Part shown: one piece after another, positions 55,402 to 63,709 of the stretch
Layout: each line of letters begins with the position of its first letter
Position numbering within the stretch: position 1 is the first letter of the stretch
NCBI GenBank assembly: GCA_944324805.1
Contig: CALUXS010000002.1
Span: 124,001 to 188,000, forward strand
DNA: 64,000 nucleotides
Reading direction: 5' to 3'
Origin: an uncultured Acholeplasmatales bacterium
Lineage (GTDB): Bacteria; Bacillota_I; Bacilli_A; Acholeplasmatales; Anaeroplasmataceae
Position numbers and translations under genes: made by a program
Notes under the pieces: model-generated
Seen by the model: only the letters and a program-made list of their open reading frames with translations
The model's database searches: none
What the model was told of the DNA's origin: nothing

Positions 55402-56313
55402 TTAAACATCCTCCATATAATGTATTTTTGATGTAATAATTAATTTTTATAAGTATATAACTCTTTATATAAGAATATAACTAATTCATATTTCAATATA
55501 TCATAAACCTGTAAATAAATTGTAAATAGTTGTTTTACAATTGGACTCTTTTTTACACAATTTAAACAAAATGTTATTCGATTTTCTTTAATAAGATTAA
55601 TAACAAATCATGTAATAATGCAAAAAAACTGATATTTGCAAATTATAAATTAATAAAAATCCTCAAAAGGTAAAGTTATACTTAACCATGTTTATCGAAA
55701 TGCCAAAAATTCGTTTGACGATTCATCAAATGCAATGAAGATTATTGTTATACTAAAATGATTAGTATCATAAAATATGCGTTGGAATCGCTGGTTTCTA
55801 TAGATATCAATTGTGAAACATTATTTAAATACTAGAACTCAGATTTTGATAAAAATCAAGTTTGAACTAATATGAAATACAAGGAATCCAACATATAATA
55901 TTTTACAGGCGTATTGTCTGTTATAGAATGTAATTCTAATGATTAATTTAATGATAGTAAATAAATTATTTTATATAAAATACATGTTTTTCAATATATA
56001 AAATGTATTATTTTTTTACGTACATAATATTTTTTAGTAATCGTTCAATGTTTTTATATCCATACGCATGCCATCTTATATTTTTAATGTTTATTATTTC
56101 TCATAGATTAAAATGATTTGGCTCTCCAAGAGTTTCACCAAATTTACAAATATATATTCGCCTAATTAGTGCTAGCGAGATATTATTTTCCAAAAGAGAA
56201 GAATGGTTGATGTATTGAGTTGAGTGTCTAGGTCTGTACGAATTACAACCATCATATTGTTGTCAATATGAGTTGCATTCAAACCCAATCTTAATATGGA
56301 CTCTTTGTTAAAG
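55402..56313. other. long AT-rich gap with possible minus-strand remnant
   Basis: No intact gene. On the minus strand near 56010-56190 a frame reads ISLALIRRIYICKFGETLGE, then a stop, then IRWHAYGYKNIERLLKN, which may be decayed coding sequence of unknown origin. Confidence 0.35.
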
Positions 56314-56370
56314 AATAAAACCTCCTTTTAATGAAATCTAGACAATTCATTACGCAAAGGAGGTTTTATT
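56314..56370. terminator. long bidirectional terminator-like hairpin
   Basis: AATAAAACCTCCTTT (56314-56328) pairs with AAAGGAGGTTTTATT (56356-56370), and TAATGAA (56329-56335) with TTCATTA (56346-56352), leaving a 3-base bulge. A-rich and T-rich flanks allow termination in both directions. It also contains a ribosome-site-like AAAGGAGG. Confidence 0.75.
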
Positions 56371-56381
56371 ACATCTATTTT

Positions 56382-56768
56382 TTAAAATATTCGATATACT
56401 TGAAAATTGTTTCCTTTTATAGGCTTATCATGATAAATTTCCATATTTATCACAAGACAAGTGAATGTCGATTGTGATATTTTAGTTGTTATGAAAAGAA
56501 TTTTATGTGTGAATTTCCCATTACCATATGCGGTATTAGAATTATAACTAGAAGAACCATCACTGAATTTCCAATTATTGTTGTATATAGCAGTTGAATA
56601 GTTGGCATTCACACATTCTACAGATACACCATCTTCAATTAAATATTTTGCTGTTAGGGTATATATCCATTGTACATTATTTTTGGCATCGTAATTAGTG
56701 ACAATTCTTTCACCAGTCTTATTATACTGTAGACCTAAATTTGAATATGAAATATTTTTCTCTTCTCC
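56382..56768 (-). pseudogene. external domain continuing the DUF1700-like protein behind an in-frame TAA
   Basis: Immediately behind the stop at 56769-56771 the same frame stays open for 128 codons (ISYSNLGLQYNKTGERIVTN, then WIYTLTAKYLIEDGVSVECV to NNFQVYRIF). No ATG or signal peptide starts it; the only in-frame start-like codon is a GTG at 56612. The sequence looks like a secreted or extracellular beta domain. Together with the upstream gene it would form one membrane protein with an outside domain, so the TAA has probably split an original gene. Confidence 0.5.
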
Positions 56769-57116
56769 TTATTTTGTTGTTATCGTGGTGTTACCACCTA
56801 AATCATTTAACAGGGTTAAAATAAAATAGCTAGCTATAGCAATGCAAAATATCAATACAATTACTAATCCAAGTTCTATAAAGAATCTTTTTTTAGCCTT
56901 ATTCTTATAAAATTCAGTATCGTTACCGAAACTATTGGCAATCTCTTCGGCTGAACCGAAGAAAGAAATAATTTCTTCGATATTAGCATTAGGATTGTCT
57001 TCTAAATAATCGTTGACTCTATTTTTGAATTCCTTAATGAAAACCACTTTTAGTCTATTTGAGCAGTTGAGATTGTTCTTTATTGATTTGAAATATTGTT
57101 TTAATTCTTTATGCAT
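56769..57116 (-). CDS. DUF1700-like membrane protein paired with PadR
   Basis: The 115-residue protein has a cytosolic helical part with NRVNDYLEDNPNANIEEIIS and FFGSAEEIANSF, as in DUF1700/HAAS proteins. One membrane helix follows at about 80-103. These proteins commonly lie behind PadR regulators and may act as membrane signal or anti-regulator proteins. It starts 6 bases after padR stops. The frame continues past its stop codon (see the entry at 56382). Confidence 0.72.
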   Translation of the reverse strand: MHKELKQYFKSIKNNLNCSNRLKVVFIKEFKNRVNDYLEDNPNANIEEIISFFGSAEEIANSFGNDTEFYKNKAKKRFFIELGLVIVLIFCIAIASYFILTLLNDLGGNTTITTK

Positions 57117-57122
57117 TTTATT

Positions 57123-57461
57123 CTACCTTTCTAATATAGCATTAGCGCCTGAATATATAATGTTAAATGTCTCTATTCCATTTTTTAAGTATTCTTTGCC
57201 TTTTTCAGTTAAATGGTAGTAGACTCTAAATCTTTTGGCTCCAACTAAAACCTTGTTAGAAACAATGAATCCTTTGTTTTCTAACCGATAGAAAGGTCCA
57301 TACAAAGAACCTTCCTTTATAACAATACTTTCATTGCTTTGAGAAAATAGTTCTTGCTTAAGCTGATATCCATACATATCTTCTTTGGAAAGAAGCTTAA
57401 GAATTAATAGGTCTAGTAATCCTACCTTTAAGTTTTCTTCTAAATCTTTTGTTAGCGTCAT
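57123..57461 (-). CDS. PadR-family transcriptional regulator
   Basis: This 112-residue winged-helix protein has LLDLLILKLLSKEDMYGYQL, the PadR signature, then EGSLYGPFYRLENKGFI and RVYYHLTEKGKEYL. PadR proteins usually repress their own gene and neighbouring transporter or lipoprotein genes. A 12-bp palindrome ACAATATATTGT lies upstream. The gene is divergent from the lipoprotein cluster, so it may control both sides. Confidence 0.88.
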   Translation of the reverse strand: MTLTKDLEENLKVGLLDLLILKLLSKEDMYGYQLKQELFSQSNESIVIKEGSLYGPFYRLENKGFIVSNKVLVGAKRFRVYYHLTEKGKEYLKNGIETFNIIYSGANAILER

Positions 57462-57526
57462 CTAATCACATCCTAAAATATATTTGATTATAAAATAAAA
57501 ACACATTTAATACAATAGCTTTTAAT

Positions 57527-57617
57527 ACAATATATTGTTGACAATTATATATAATGGTTTTAAAATTAAATATGTAGAGTTATGATATTTTGTATCAAAA
57601 TTAATACGATATATTGC
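57527..57617. promoter_or_regulatory. divergent control region with palindrome and plus-strand promoter
   Basis: ACAATATATTGT at 57527-57538 is a perfect palindrome, and a similar ACGATATATTGC is at 57606-57617. TTGACA at 57538-57543 and TAAAAT at 57561-57566 with a 17-base spacer form a plus-strand promoter. The first palindrome abuts its -35 box and the second lies just after the start region. This fits repression by the adjacent PadR, which is inference. Confidence 0.6.
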
Positions 57618-57673
57618 AAACAAAATTTGAGATTCTATTTATGTAAATGGGAGGGATAATATCAATATTTTAT

Positions 57674-57763
57674 ATGTATAACAAAATATATTTAGTGGTA
57701 GAGGTGATTATCTTAATTCTAGTTTATTCTTTTGTTTTATTACAAAAGAATGAATCTATTTAA
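57674..57763 (+). CDS. 29-codon transmembrane mini-ORF before lipoprotein 1
   Basis: MYNKIYLVVEVIILILVYSF and VLLQKNESI form a single membrane helix. The same unit, better preserved, occurs at 59672. Its upstream ATG is mutated to ATA here, so the start may have shifted to 57674. Translation is not shown. Confidence 0.35.
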   Translation: MYNKIYLVVEVIILILVYSFVLLQKNESI

Positions 57764-57791
57764 AATTTTGTTTATGTGAGGTGTTTAAGAA

Positions 57792-58640
57792 ATGAAAAGA
57801 ATACTTTTATTGATTTTAACCTTGGTTTTAAGCTTAGCATTGTCAAGTTGTTACGATCCTAAGGATGTTTATAACTACTATGAAGAAGGAGATTTTGTCT
57901 TTGCATATAAAGACTTTGGAGATGGAGTTGAAAGATTATACCTTTACGGTTTATCTAAAGATGGAAAGCAAAAAAAATGTGTAACATTACCTGAAGAATA
58001 TAAAGGTAAAAAAATTAACGGATTTGGAGTAGAGTTATCAACATTTTATGGTGGAAGATATTATAGAAATGATTTTGAAAGTTCTATCCTGGAAAGAGTC
58101 TATGTTAATTTTGAATTAGTAGATGTTTATGATTATAATTTTGTTATAGATTACCCAAGTAATCAATATTCATTTGTTATTTGGTATGATTTTTCAACTA
58201 GTACTATGCGTAATTTCAGTAGTTTACAAAAAGATTGTGTTTATGGTAATAATTTGCTTGAAAACGAAGAAATTAGAAATAAGTTGGTATCTGAATTCTA
58301 TTGTGAAAGAGTAACTTATATTGGTAATGTGTCATATCAATATAATTATGAAGAGGCACTAAATGATGGATATTATTGGGTAGATAATTATGATAATGCA
58401 TTGATAGAATATATACCACCAGAACCTACAAGAGAAGGATATATATTTGGAGGATGGTATAAAGAAGCGGAATGCATAAATAAATGGGATTTTGAAAAAG
58501 ATAGAACAGGTGACTTATATGAATATTATCCTAAACCTGGAGAATCTTCAGCAGAAGAATACAAAGAATTTTATGAGGATTATATAAGCACGCATACTTA
58601 TGTGGAAACAAAATTATATGCTAAGTGGATTGAAAACTAA
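57792..58640 (+). CDS. lipoprotein 1 with Listeria-Bacteroides repeat-type end
   Basis: This 282-residue protein has a lipoprotein signal with lipobox LALSSC (Cys 20), so it is anchored outside the membrane. A middle domain has repeated aromatic and acidic segments (TFYGGRYYRNDFESSILERV, NQYSFVIWYDFS). The C-terminal 90 residues, PTREGYIFGGWYKEAEC then NKWDFEKD and TKLYAKW, match the Listeria-Bacteroides (Flg_new) repeat of surface proteins. It is the first of three tandem copies and is the most diverged. Function is unknown; adhesion or sensing is possible. Confidence 0.82.
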   Translation: MKRILLLILTLVLSLALSSCYDPKDVYNYYEEGDFVFAYKDFGDGVERLYLYGLSKDGKQKKCVTLPEEYKGKKINGFGVELSTFYGGRYYRNDFESSILERVYVNFELVDVYDYNFVIDYPSNQYSFVIWYDFSTSTMRNFSSLQKDCVYGNNLLENEEIRNKLVSEFYCERVTYIGNVSYQYNYEEALNDGYYWVDNYDNALIEYIPPEPTREGYIFGGWYKEAECINKWDFEKDRTGDLYEYYPKPGESSAEEYKEFYEDYISTHTYVETKLYAKWIEN

Positions 58641-58782
58641 GAGGTGAGGGATAGTATCAATGTTTCATATGCATAATAAAATATATTTAGTGTTAGAGTG
58701 ATTATCTTAATTCTAGTTTATTCTTTTGTTTCATTACAAAAGAATAAATCTTTCTAAAATTTTGCTTATGTGAGGTGAAGAT
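58641..58782 (+). other. spacer with frameshifted copy of the membrane mini-ORF
   Basis: The spacer is almost identical to 59653-59795 but lacks one G in the run GTTAGAG(G)TGATT. This breaks the mini-ORF after MFHMHNKIYLVLE. It retains the GAGGTGAGGG site before that ORF and GTGAGGTGAAG before lipoprotein 2. Confidence 0.5.
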
Positions 58783-59652
58783 ATGATTAAGAAAACATTT
58801 TTATTGATTTTAACATTGTTATTTAGCTTAACTTTATCAGGCTGTATTGAACTTGAATTTGACCCTATGAATCATTTTAATTATTATGACGAAGGTGATT
58901 TTGTTTTTGCAACTTATAAAAGAGAAGAATCTGATCCTAAATTATATTTGTATGGTTTAACAGAAGAAGGCAAACAAAAAGAATATTTAATATTACCTCA
59001 AGAATATAAAGGTAAAAAAGTTGATTGTTTTACGATAGAGTTATCAACATTTTATGGTGGAAGATATTATAGACATGATTTTGAAAGTTCTGTATTGAAA
59101 AGAGTCTATATTAATTTTGAATTAGTAGATATTTATGATTATGACTTTTCTATAGATAAAGTAAGCAATCAATATTCATTTGTTATTTGGTATGATTTTA
59201 GTAATAGAGTTTTAGAAAATTTCAGGCTTATATTAGAAAATCGTGTATATGGTAATAATTTGTTTAGTAGCGAAGAAACTAGAGAAAAGATGGCAAAAGC
59301 ATATTATTATAAGTCGACTATAATATCATATATAGGTAATGTATCATATCAATATAATTATGAAGAAGCACCTAATGATGGATATTATTGGGTAGATAAT
59401 TATGATAATGCCTTAATAGAATATATACCACCAGAACCTACAAGAGAGGGATATATATTTGGAGGATGGTATAAAGAAGCGGAATGCATAAATAAATGGG
59501 ATTTTGAAAAAGATAGAACAGGTGACTTATATGAATATTATCCTAAACCTGGAGAATCTTCAGCAGAAGAATACAAAGAATTTTATGAGGATTATATAAG
59601 CACGCATACTTATGTGGAAACAAAATTATATGCTAAGTGGATTGAAAACTAA
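58783..59652 (+). CDS. lipoprotein 2 of the tandem family
   Basis: This 289-residue protein has the lipobox LTLSGC (Cys 21) and a short linker IELEFDPMNHFNYYDEGDFV. The middle domain and a C-terminal Listeria-Bacteroides repeat follow. Residues from about NVSYQYNYEEA to the end are the same as in lipoprotein 3 except for a few positions, while residues 150-190 differ. GTGAGGTGAAG is the ribosome site. It is probably cotranscribed with the copies on both sides. Confidence 0.82.
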   Translation: MIKKTFLLILTLLFSLTLSGCIELEFDPMNHFNYYDEGDFVFATYKREESDPKLYLYGLTEEGKQKEYLILPQEYKGKKVDCFTIELSTFYGGRYYRHDFESSVLKRVYINFELVDIYDYDFSIDKVSNQYSFVIWYDFSNRVLENFRLILENRVYGNNLFSSEETREKMAKAYYYKSTIISYIGNVSYQYNYEEAPNDGYYWVDNYDNALIEYIPPEPTREGYIFGGWYKEAECINKWDFEKDRTGDLYEYYPKPGESSAEEYKEFYEDYISTHTYVETKLYAKWIEN

Positions 59653-59671
59653 GAGGTGAGGGATAGTATCA

Positions 59672-59791
59672 ATGTTTCATATGCATAATAAAATATATTT
59701 AGTGTTAGAGGTGATTATCTTAATTCTAGTTTATTCTTTTGTTTCACTAAAAAAGAATGAATCTATCCTAAATTTTGCTTATGTGAGGTGA
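59672..59791 (+). CDS. 39-codon single-helix membrane peptide between lipoproteins 2 and 3
   Basis: ATG 59672 lies 8 bases after GAGGTGAGGG and encodes MFHMHNKIYLVLEVIILILV, YSFVSLKKNESILNFAYVR. One strong hydrophobic helix is flanked by charged ends. Its stop lies 4 bases before the ATG of lipoprotein 3 and overlaps that gene's ribosome site, so the two would be coupled. Of the three spacers this is the only fully intact copy. No known family. Confidence 0.5.
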   Translation: MFHMHNKIYLVLEVIILILVYSFVSLKKNESILNFAYVR

Positions 59792-59795
59792 AGAT

Positions 59796-60659
59796 ATGAT
59801 TAAGAAAATATATTTACTGATTTTAACATTGTTATTTAGCTTAATTTTATCAGGCTGTATTGAACTTGAATTTGACCCTATGAATCATTACAATTATTAT
59901 GAAGAAGGAGATTTTGTTTTTGCAACATATAAACAAGAAAATTTGAATCCAAAATTACATTTGTATGGTTTAACAGATGAAGGAAAACAAAAAGAGTTCT
60001 TAATATTACCTCAAGAATATAAAGGTAAAAAAGTTGATAGTTTTACGATAGAGTTATCAACATTTTATGGTGGAAGATATTATAGAGATGATTTTGAAAG
60101 TTCTGTGTTGAAAAGAGTCTATATTAATTTTGATTTAGTAGATATTTATGATTATGACTTTTCTATAGATAAAGTAAGTAATCAATATTCATTTGTTATT
60201 TGGTATGATTTTTCAATTAGTACTATGGAAAATTTTAGTATTTTACAAAAAGATTGTGTGTATGGCAATAATTTATTTAAAAATGAAAAAATTAGAAAGA
60301 AACTGGTAAGTGGACTTTATTGGAAAAGGGTAACTTATATAGGTAATGTATCATATCAATATAATTATGAAGAAGCACCAAATTATGGATATTATTGGGT
60401 AGATAATTATGATAATGCCTTAATAGAATATATACCACCAGAACCTACAAGAGAGGGATATATATTTGGAGGATGGTATAAAGAAGCGGAATGCATAAAT
60501 AAATGGGATTTTGAAAAAGATAGAACAGGTGACTTATATGAATATTATCCTAAACCTGGAGAATCTTCAGCAGAAGAATACAAAGAATTTTATGAGGATT
60601 ATATAAGTACACATACTTATATTGAAACAAAATTATATGCTAAGTGGATTAAAAACTAA
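59796..60659 (+). CDS. lipoprotein 3 of the tandem family
   Basis: This 287-residue protein has the lipobox LILSGC (Cys 21). It shares the first 140 residues closely with lipoprotein 2, but its 150-190 segment (ISTMENFSILQKDCVYGNNL) resembles lipoprotein 1, so the copies look like mosaics. The C-terminal repeat is again PTREGYIFGGWYKEAEC and ends AKWIKN. Confidence 0.82.
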   Translation: MIKKIYLLILTLLFSLILSGCIELEFDPMNHYNYYEEGDFVFATYKQENLNPKLHLYGLTDEGKQKEFLILPQEYKGKKVDSFTIELSTFYGGRYYRDDFESSVLKRVYINFDLVDIYDYDFSIDKVSNQYSFVIWYDFSISTMENFSILQKDCVYGNNLFKNEKIRKKLVSGLYWKRVTYIGNVSYQYNYEEAPNYGYYWVDNYDNALIEYIPPEPTREGYIFGGWYKEAECINKWDFEKDRTGDLYEYYPKPGESSAEEYKEFYEDYISTHTYIETKLYAKWIKN

Positions 60660-60712
60660 GATAGGAGTTTGAACTTATGAAGAAGGAATTTATATTTTAA
60701 TTGATAAACTAT
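60660..60712 (+). other. short remnant of a fourth start
   Basis: AGGAGTTTGAACTT followed by ATG at 60676 encodes only MKKEFIF before a stop. It may be the relic of another lipoprotein copy. Confidence 0.3.
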
Positions 60713-60741
60713 TTGACTAAAAAATTTTTGGATGTTAAAAT
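60713..60741 (+). promoter_or_regulatory. promoter of the 26-codon ORF transcript
   Basis: TTGACT at 60713-60718 and TAAAAT at 60736-60741 are separated by 17 bases. The transcript would start near 60748 and end at the terminator at 60941, about 190 bases. Confidence 0.7.
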
Positions 60742-60786
60742 TATTTTGTTGTTATATAGCAACATTGTAAAAAGGAGGTGATGTTC

Positions 60787-60867
60787 ATGAAAGCTTTGCT
60801 TAAAGCTCTTATGATACGAGTTAGGGCTCCCTTTTGGTACCGAGGATCACCTTCTTTCTGCATTTAA
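60787..60867 (+). CDS. 26-codon ORF with a self-paired ribosome site
   Basis: The ORF reads MKALLKALMIRVRAPFWYRG then SPSFCI, a basic amphipathic peptide. AAAGGAGGTGAT at 60771-60782 is a perfect complement to the 16S rRNA tail. ATCACCTTCTTT at 60846-60857, inside the last codons, pairs with it and itself resembles the 16S tail. An inner 6-bp stem AGCTTT/AAAGCT lies between. Translation would thus be blocked in the folded RNA. With its own promoter and terminator the unit looks like a small toxin gene, regulatory peptide or regulatory RNA. No family is recognised. Confidence 0.5.
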   Translation: MKALLKALMIRVRAPFWYRGSPSFCI

Positions 60868-60902
60868 ATTAAATGTAAAGAACGTTATATATACTAACCA
60901 TT

Positions 60903-60941
60903 AGAAGTTTCATTCGACTAAAATAATGAAACTTCTTTTTT
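60903..60941 (+). terminator. strong intrinsic terminator
   Basis: AGAAGTTTCATT pairs perfectly with AATGAAACTTCT over a 10-base loop, followed by T5. Confidence 0.9.
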
Positions 60942-61098
60942 AAAAACTTGATAGGTAAATATTATTATATACGCATAGAAAAATGATTTTTATTTCTTAA
61001 AAAATAAAAAAGAATAAGAGCTAAGCAGGAAATTAAATATATTATCATTATGATAATAACTAAAAAAACAATTTTCGGATTATGACAATTAAACTTAA

Positions 61099-61218
61099 CA
61101 TAATCAGTATATTGAAGCGATTATTGCAGCTATATTTTATGATAAAGTTTTCGAATACACGAAAAATTGGGTTAAAAATTGGTTATATCCAAAAATTGAT
61201 ATAGAAAAAGTTAATTAA
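61099..61218 (+). pseudogene. fragment resembling an RNase III catalytic helix
   Basis: The frame HNQYIEAIIAAIFYDKVFEY continues with TKNWVKNWLYPKIDIEKVN and has stops directly before it. The EAIIAAIFYD segment fits the second catalytic helix of RNase III. The rest of the gene is gone. The match is short, so the assignment is tentative. Confidence 0.35.
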
Positions 61219-61548
61219 ATATTACTGTAAAATATATTAAATTTCATTATGAAAATATTACTTTATACATAATCTAATAATAAAATTATCTAAAAACAAT
61301 GAAAGATTAAAAAAATAGTTTTTTTACTACTGATGATTCTAGCGAGAAGAAGTGACTGAGTATTAAAACAAAATTTAAAGGTATTGTTTATTAGGATTTA
61401 CAAATGTGATACATATGATAAAAGTATATTTAAATAGTCTTATATAAACTGATAGTATAATAAGTATATACTTTAAAATAATTTTCAAATTTTGCATTTC
61501 GTCACTAAAATGTTATAATTATTGTGACTAAATATAGAACAATATTTT
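61219..61548. other. AT-rich gap, nothing recognised
   Basis: About 330 bases without a gene. A TATAAT box at about 61513-61518 could serve the next ORF. Confidence 0.4.
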
Positions 61549-61984
61549 ATGTTAATAATTGTTAATTCATTGATTCATTGCATAATTATTTTACCTGATT
61601 ATAGAATGGATAAACATAGAATTATATTAAACTCATTTAATAATAAATATTTAGTTCAATTTTATAAGGGAAATGATAATGTAGCATTTGACTTATTCAG
61701 CATAGAACTAGTTGAATTTAGTAAATTATATGTTGATTATGATGGATATGAGGATAACATAATATCAAAAGATCTGATTTATTCAATATCAGACAAATAT
61801 AGTGTAGACTCCAAATGATTATTTTGATATAAACTATTGTCTTTCACAATCAATTGAAGATAATAATTTAGTTTTAGTTAGCGGGAAAATAGCACCTAAA
61901 AATAATGGATATGAAGTGGTTAGTTATACCTTTACTTATGAAATTTTATATAATAGTTTATTTTTAGAAGAAATTTTGAATTAA
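61549..61984 (+). pseudogene. hypothetical protein with a frameshift
   Basis: A first frame (61549-61818) encodes DKHRIILNSFNNKYLVQFYK and FSKLYVDYDGYEDNIISKDL, then ends. The +1 frame continues from about 61810 with PNDYFDINYCLSQSIEDNNL, VLVSGKIAPKNNGYEVVSYT to the stop at 61982-61984. The joined protein would have about 144 residues. There is no ribosome site before the first ATG, so the start is uncertain. No family recognised. Confidence 0.5.
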
Positions 61985-62311
61985 TCATAAATAGGAACTA
62001 ATAAAGAATTAAGGGATTTTGTATAATATATAAAAAAATAGTTTTTGCAAATTTCCTAATTCTAACCATTATGTTCAAGTTTTATAGACATAATAAATTT
62101 ATATGTTTTATGCTCAATCAAACCATTTTTAAATATTAAAAGTAAGTTGCCAATATTTGTATAAATTACATCCATAATTTTTCGTACAAATATAGGTAAC
62201 TTTTATTATAGTACATATTATTAAAAAAAGTATAGTATTGCGAAAAGAGCGTAAATAAAATGATTTACGAAGCATTTGTGGTTCCTTATGCTTTAAAAAG
62301 AGGTGAATGAA
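61985..62311. other. AT-rich gap before the kinase-like gene
   Basis: No convincing gene. A 16-codon frame MIYEAFVVPYALKRGE (ATG 62261) ends at the kinase ribosome site and may be a remnant or leader. Confidence 0.4.
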
Positions 62312-62863
62312 ATGAAGTTAGTTATTATATTTGGTAGTGGTGCTGTAGGAAAGATGACAGTAGGACAAGTTTTAATGAAAAGAACAGGACTAAGGTTATT
62401 TCATAATCATATGATAATAGAACCAGTAATAGATGTGTTTGGATATTTTAATTCAGAGCTTATACAAAAAATTCGCCAACAAATATTTGAAGATTTTGTA
62501 AAAACAGATTTAAATGGTATGATTTTTACATTCATGTGGGCATTTGATATGCAAAGTGATTGGGATTATATTACAGGTGTTGCAAATTTATTTAAGAAAT
62601 ATGGTGCTGAAATTTTTTGGGTGGAGCTTATTGCTGATCAAAAAGTGCGTATTGAAAGAAATAAAACAGAAAATAGAATAATAAACAAGAAATCAAAACG
62701 TGATTTAGTCGCATCAGAAATACGTTTGCTAGGCGAAGAAACTAGACATAGACTTGTTAGCTTAGATGGGGAAATACCATTTGATAACTATATAAAAATA
62801 GACAATACAAAATTAACTCCAAATGATGTTGTTGATATTATTTTGGAAAAATTTAAAATATAG
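62312..62863 (+). CDS. P-loop kinase-like protein (shikimate kinase-type fold)
   Basis: This 183-residue protein starts with KLVIIFGSGAVGKMTVGQVL, a Walker A loop with Met in place of the usual Ser or Thr at the last positions, followed by RTGLRLFHNHMIIEPV. Later strands are MIFTFMWAFD and IFWVELIADQKVRIERN, with a lid-like KSKRDLVASEIR. It is probably a small-molecule kinase of unknown substrate. The ATG at 62312 follows AGAGGTG; a GTG at 62303 overlaps that site. Confidence 0.7.
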   Translation: MKLVIIFGSGAVGKMTVGQVLMKRTGLRLFHNHMIIEPVIDVFGYFNSELIQKIRQQIFEDFVKTDLNGMIFTFMWAFDMQSDWDYITGVANLFKKYGAEIFWVELIADQKVRIERNKTENRIINKKSKRDLVASEIRLLGEETRHRLVSLDGEIPFDNYIKIDNTKLTPNDVVDIILEKFKI

Positions 62864-63083
62864 AATAATACCTATCTACAAAACAACAAATATAATTAAT
62901 TCTAAGAATTTATTAAATTTGTTGTTTTAAAAGAATATTTTAATTTTTCAATTGATATTCATTTTGTGTGATTATTACAATTTAGAAAGTATAAGTTTAA
63001 TGCAAAGAAAAGTTAGTATAAGCTATTTTTATAGAAAAATTATAGTGTAAGATATTAAATATAAATTCATTGGCATTTATGAT

Positions 63084-63359
63084 ATGAATAATAAGATTTA
63101 TTTAAAAAATATAGTAGAAATTGACATTGTATTAAATATTAATATTAGTGATAAACTTAAAGAAATGGATAGTGATGTGAGTTTTACATTTAGAGATGCA
63201 TTAGATAATGAAAAATCATTAACTGTAAATAATATAAACCTATCATTTAATAAACATAGTTTATCTGAGTCAATATTATTAAGTTATGCCAATAACAAAA
63301 AGAAAAATCTAGAATTAAAAACCTTCATTAACCAAAACATTAATAGAAGAACTAAATAA
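63084..63359 (+). CDS. hypothetical protein
   Basis: This 91-residue protein (IVEIDIVLNINISDKLKEM, SFTFRDALDNEKSLTVNNIN) is Asn- and Lys-rich, without recognised family or membrane segment. There is no good ribosome site, so it may be a fragment. It converges on the gene at 63386. Confidence 0.35.
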   Translation: MNNKIYLKNIVEIDIVLNINISDKLKEMDSDVSFTFRDALDNEKSLTVNNINLSFNKHSLSESILLSYANNKKKNLELKTFINQNINRRTK

Positions 63360-63385
63360 ATTTAATTCTAGATTCTATAATAAAA

Positions 63386-63709
63386 TTATTTAATATTTTC
63401 ATCTTGATTTTTATGGTTTTCTATTCGTCTTTGAATATCTTCTAGTTCACCATTAAGCCTTCTAAATTCATGAATCAAAGAAAAAATAGCTATAGTCATA
63501 AAAAATAACCAAGCGCCTAAAGTTCCAAAGAAAAAATTATATGGAACTTCATCTAGTGATAGAAAAAAGCTTAACCAATCAATACAAAAATAGGTCAAGA
63601 CGGAAAGTGTAATTATAGTACCGACAACCATATATATTTTTTGTGATTTTATGTTACGTACGACATCTTGTTTTATACTTTCATTTGAGAACTCCTTATT
63701 ATAATACAA
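63386..63709 (-). CDS. small two-helix membrane protein, paralogue of the gene at 55102
   Basis: This 107-residue protein has KQDVVRNIKSQKIYM, two membrane helices (about 28-50 and 60-82) with FFGTLGAWLFF, and an end RRLNGELEDIQRRIENHK. It is clearly related to the protein at 55102. The two copies bracket the PadR and lipoprotein region. Function is unknown. Confidence 0.65.
   Translation of the reverse strand: MYYNKEFSNESIKQDVVRNIKSQKIYMVVGTIITLSVLTYFCIDWLSFFLSLDEVPYNFFFGTLGAWLFFMTIAIFSLIHEFRRLNGELEDIQRRIENHKNQDENIK

Larger units (their letters stand above)
58325..60659 (+). repeat. tandem duplication units sharing C-terminal halves and spacers
   Basis: About 450 bases, covering the last 100 codons of each lipoprotein gene plus the spacer behind it, are nearly identical between copies (58325-58782 and 59335-59795, and again from about 60342 without the spacer). 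The first halves of the genes are clearly more diverged. This pattern indicates tandem duplication followed by gene conversion of the 3' part or diversification of the 5' part. Confidence 0.85.
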
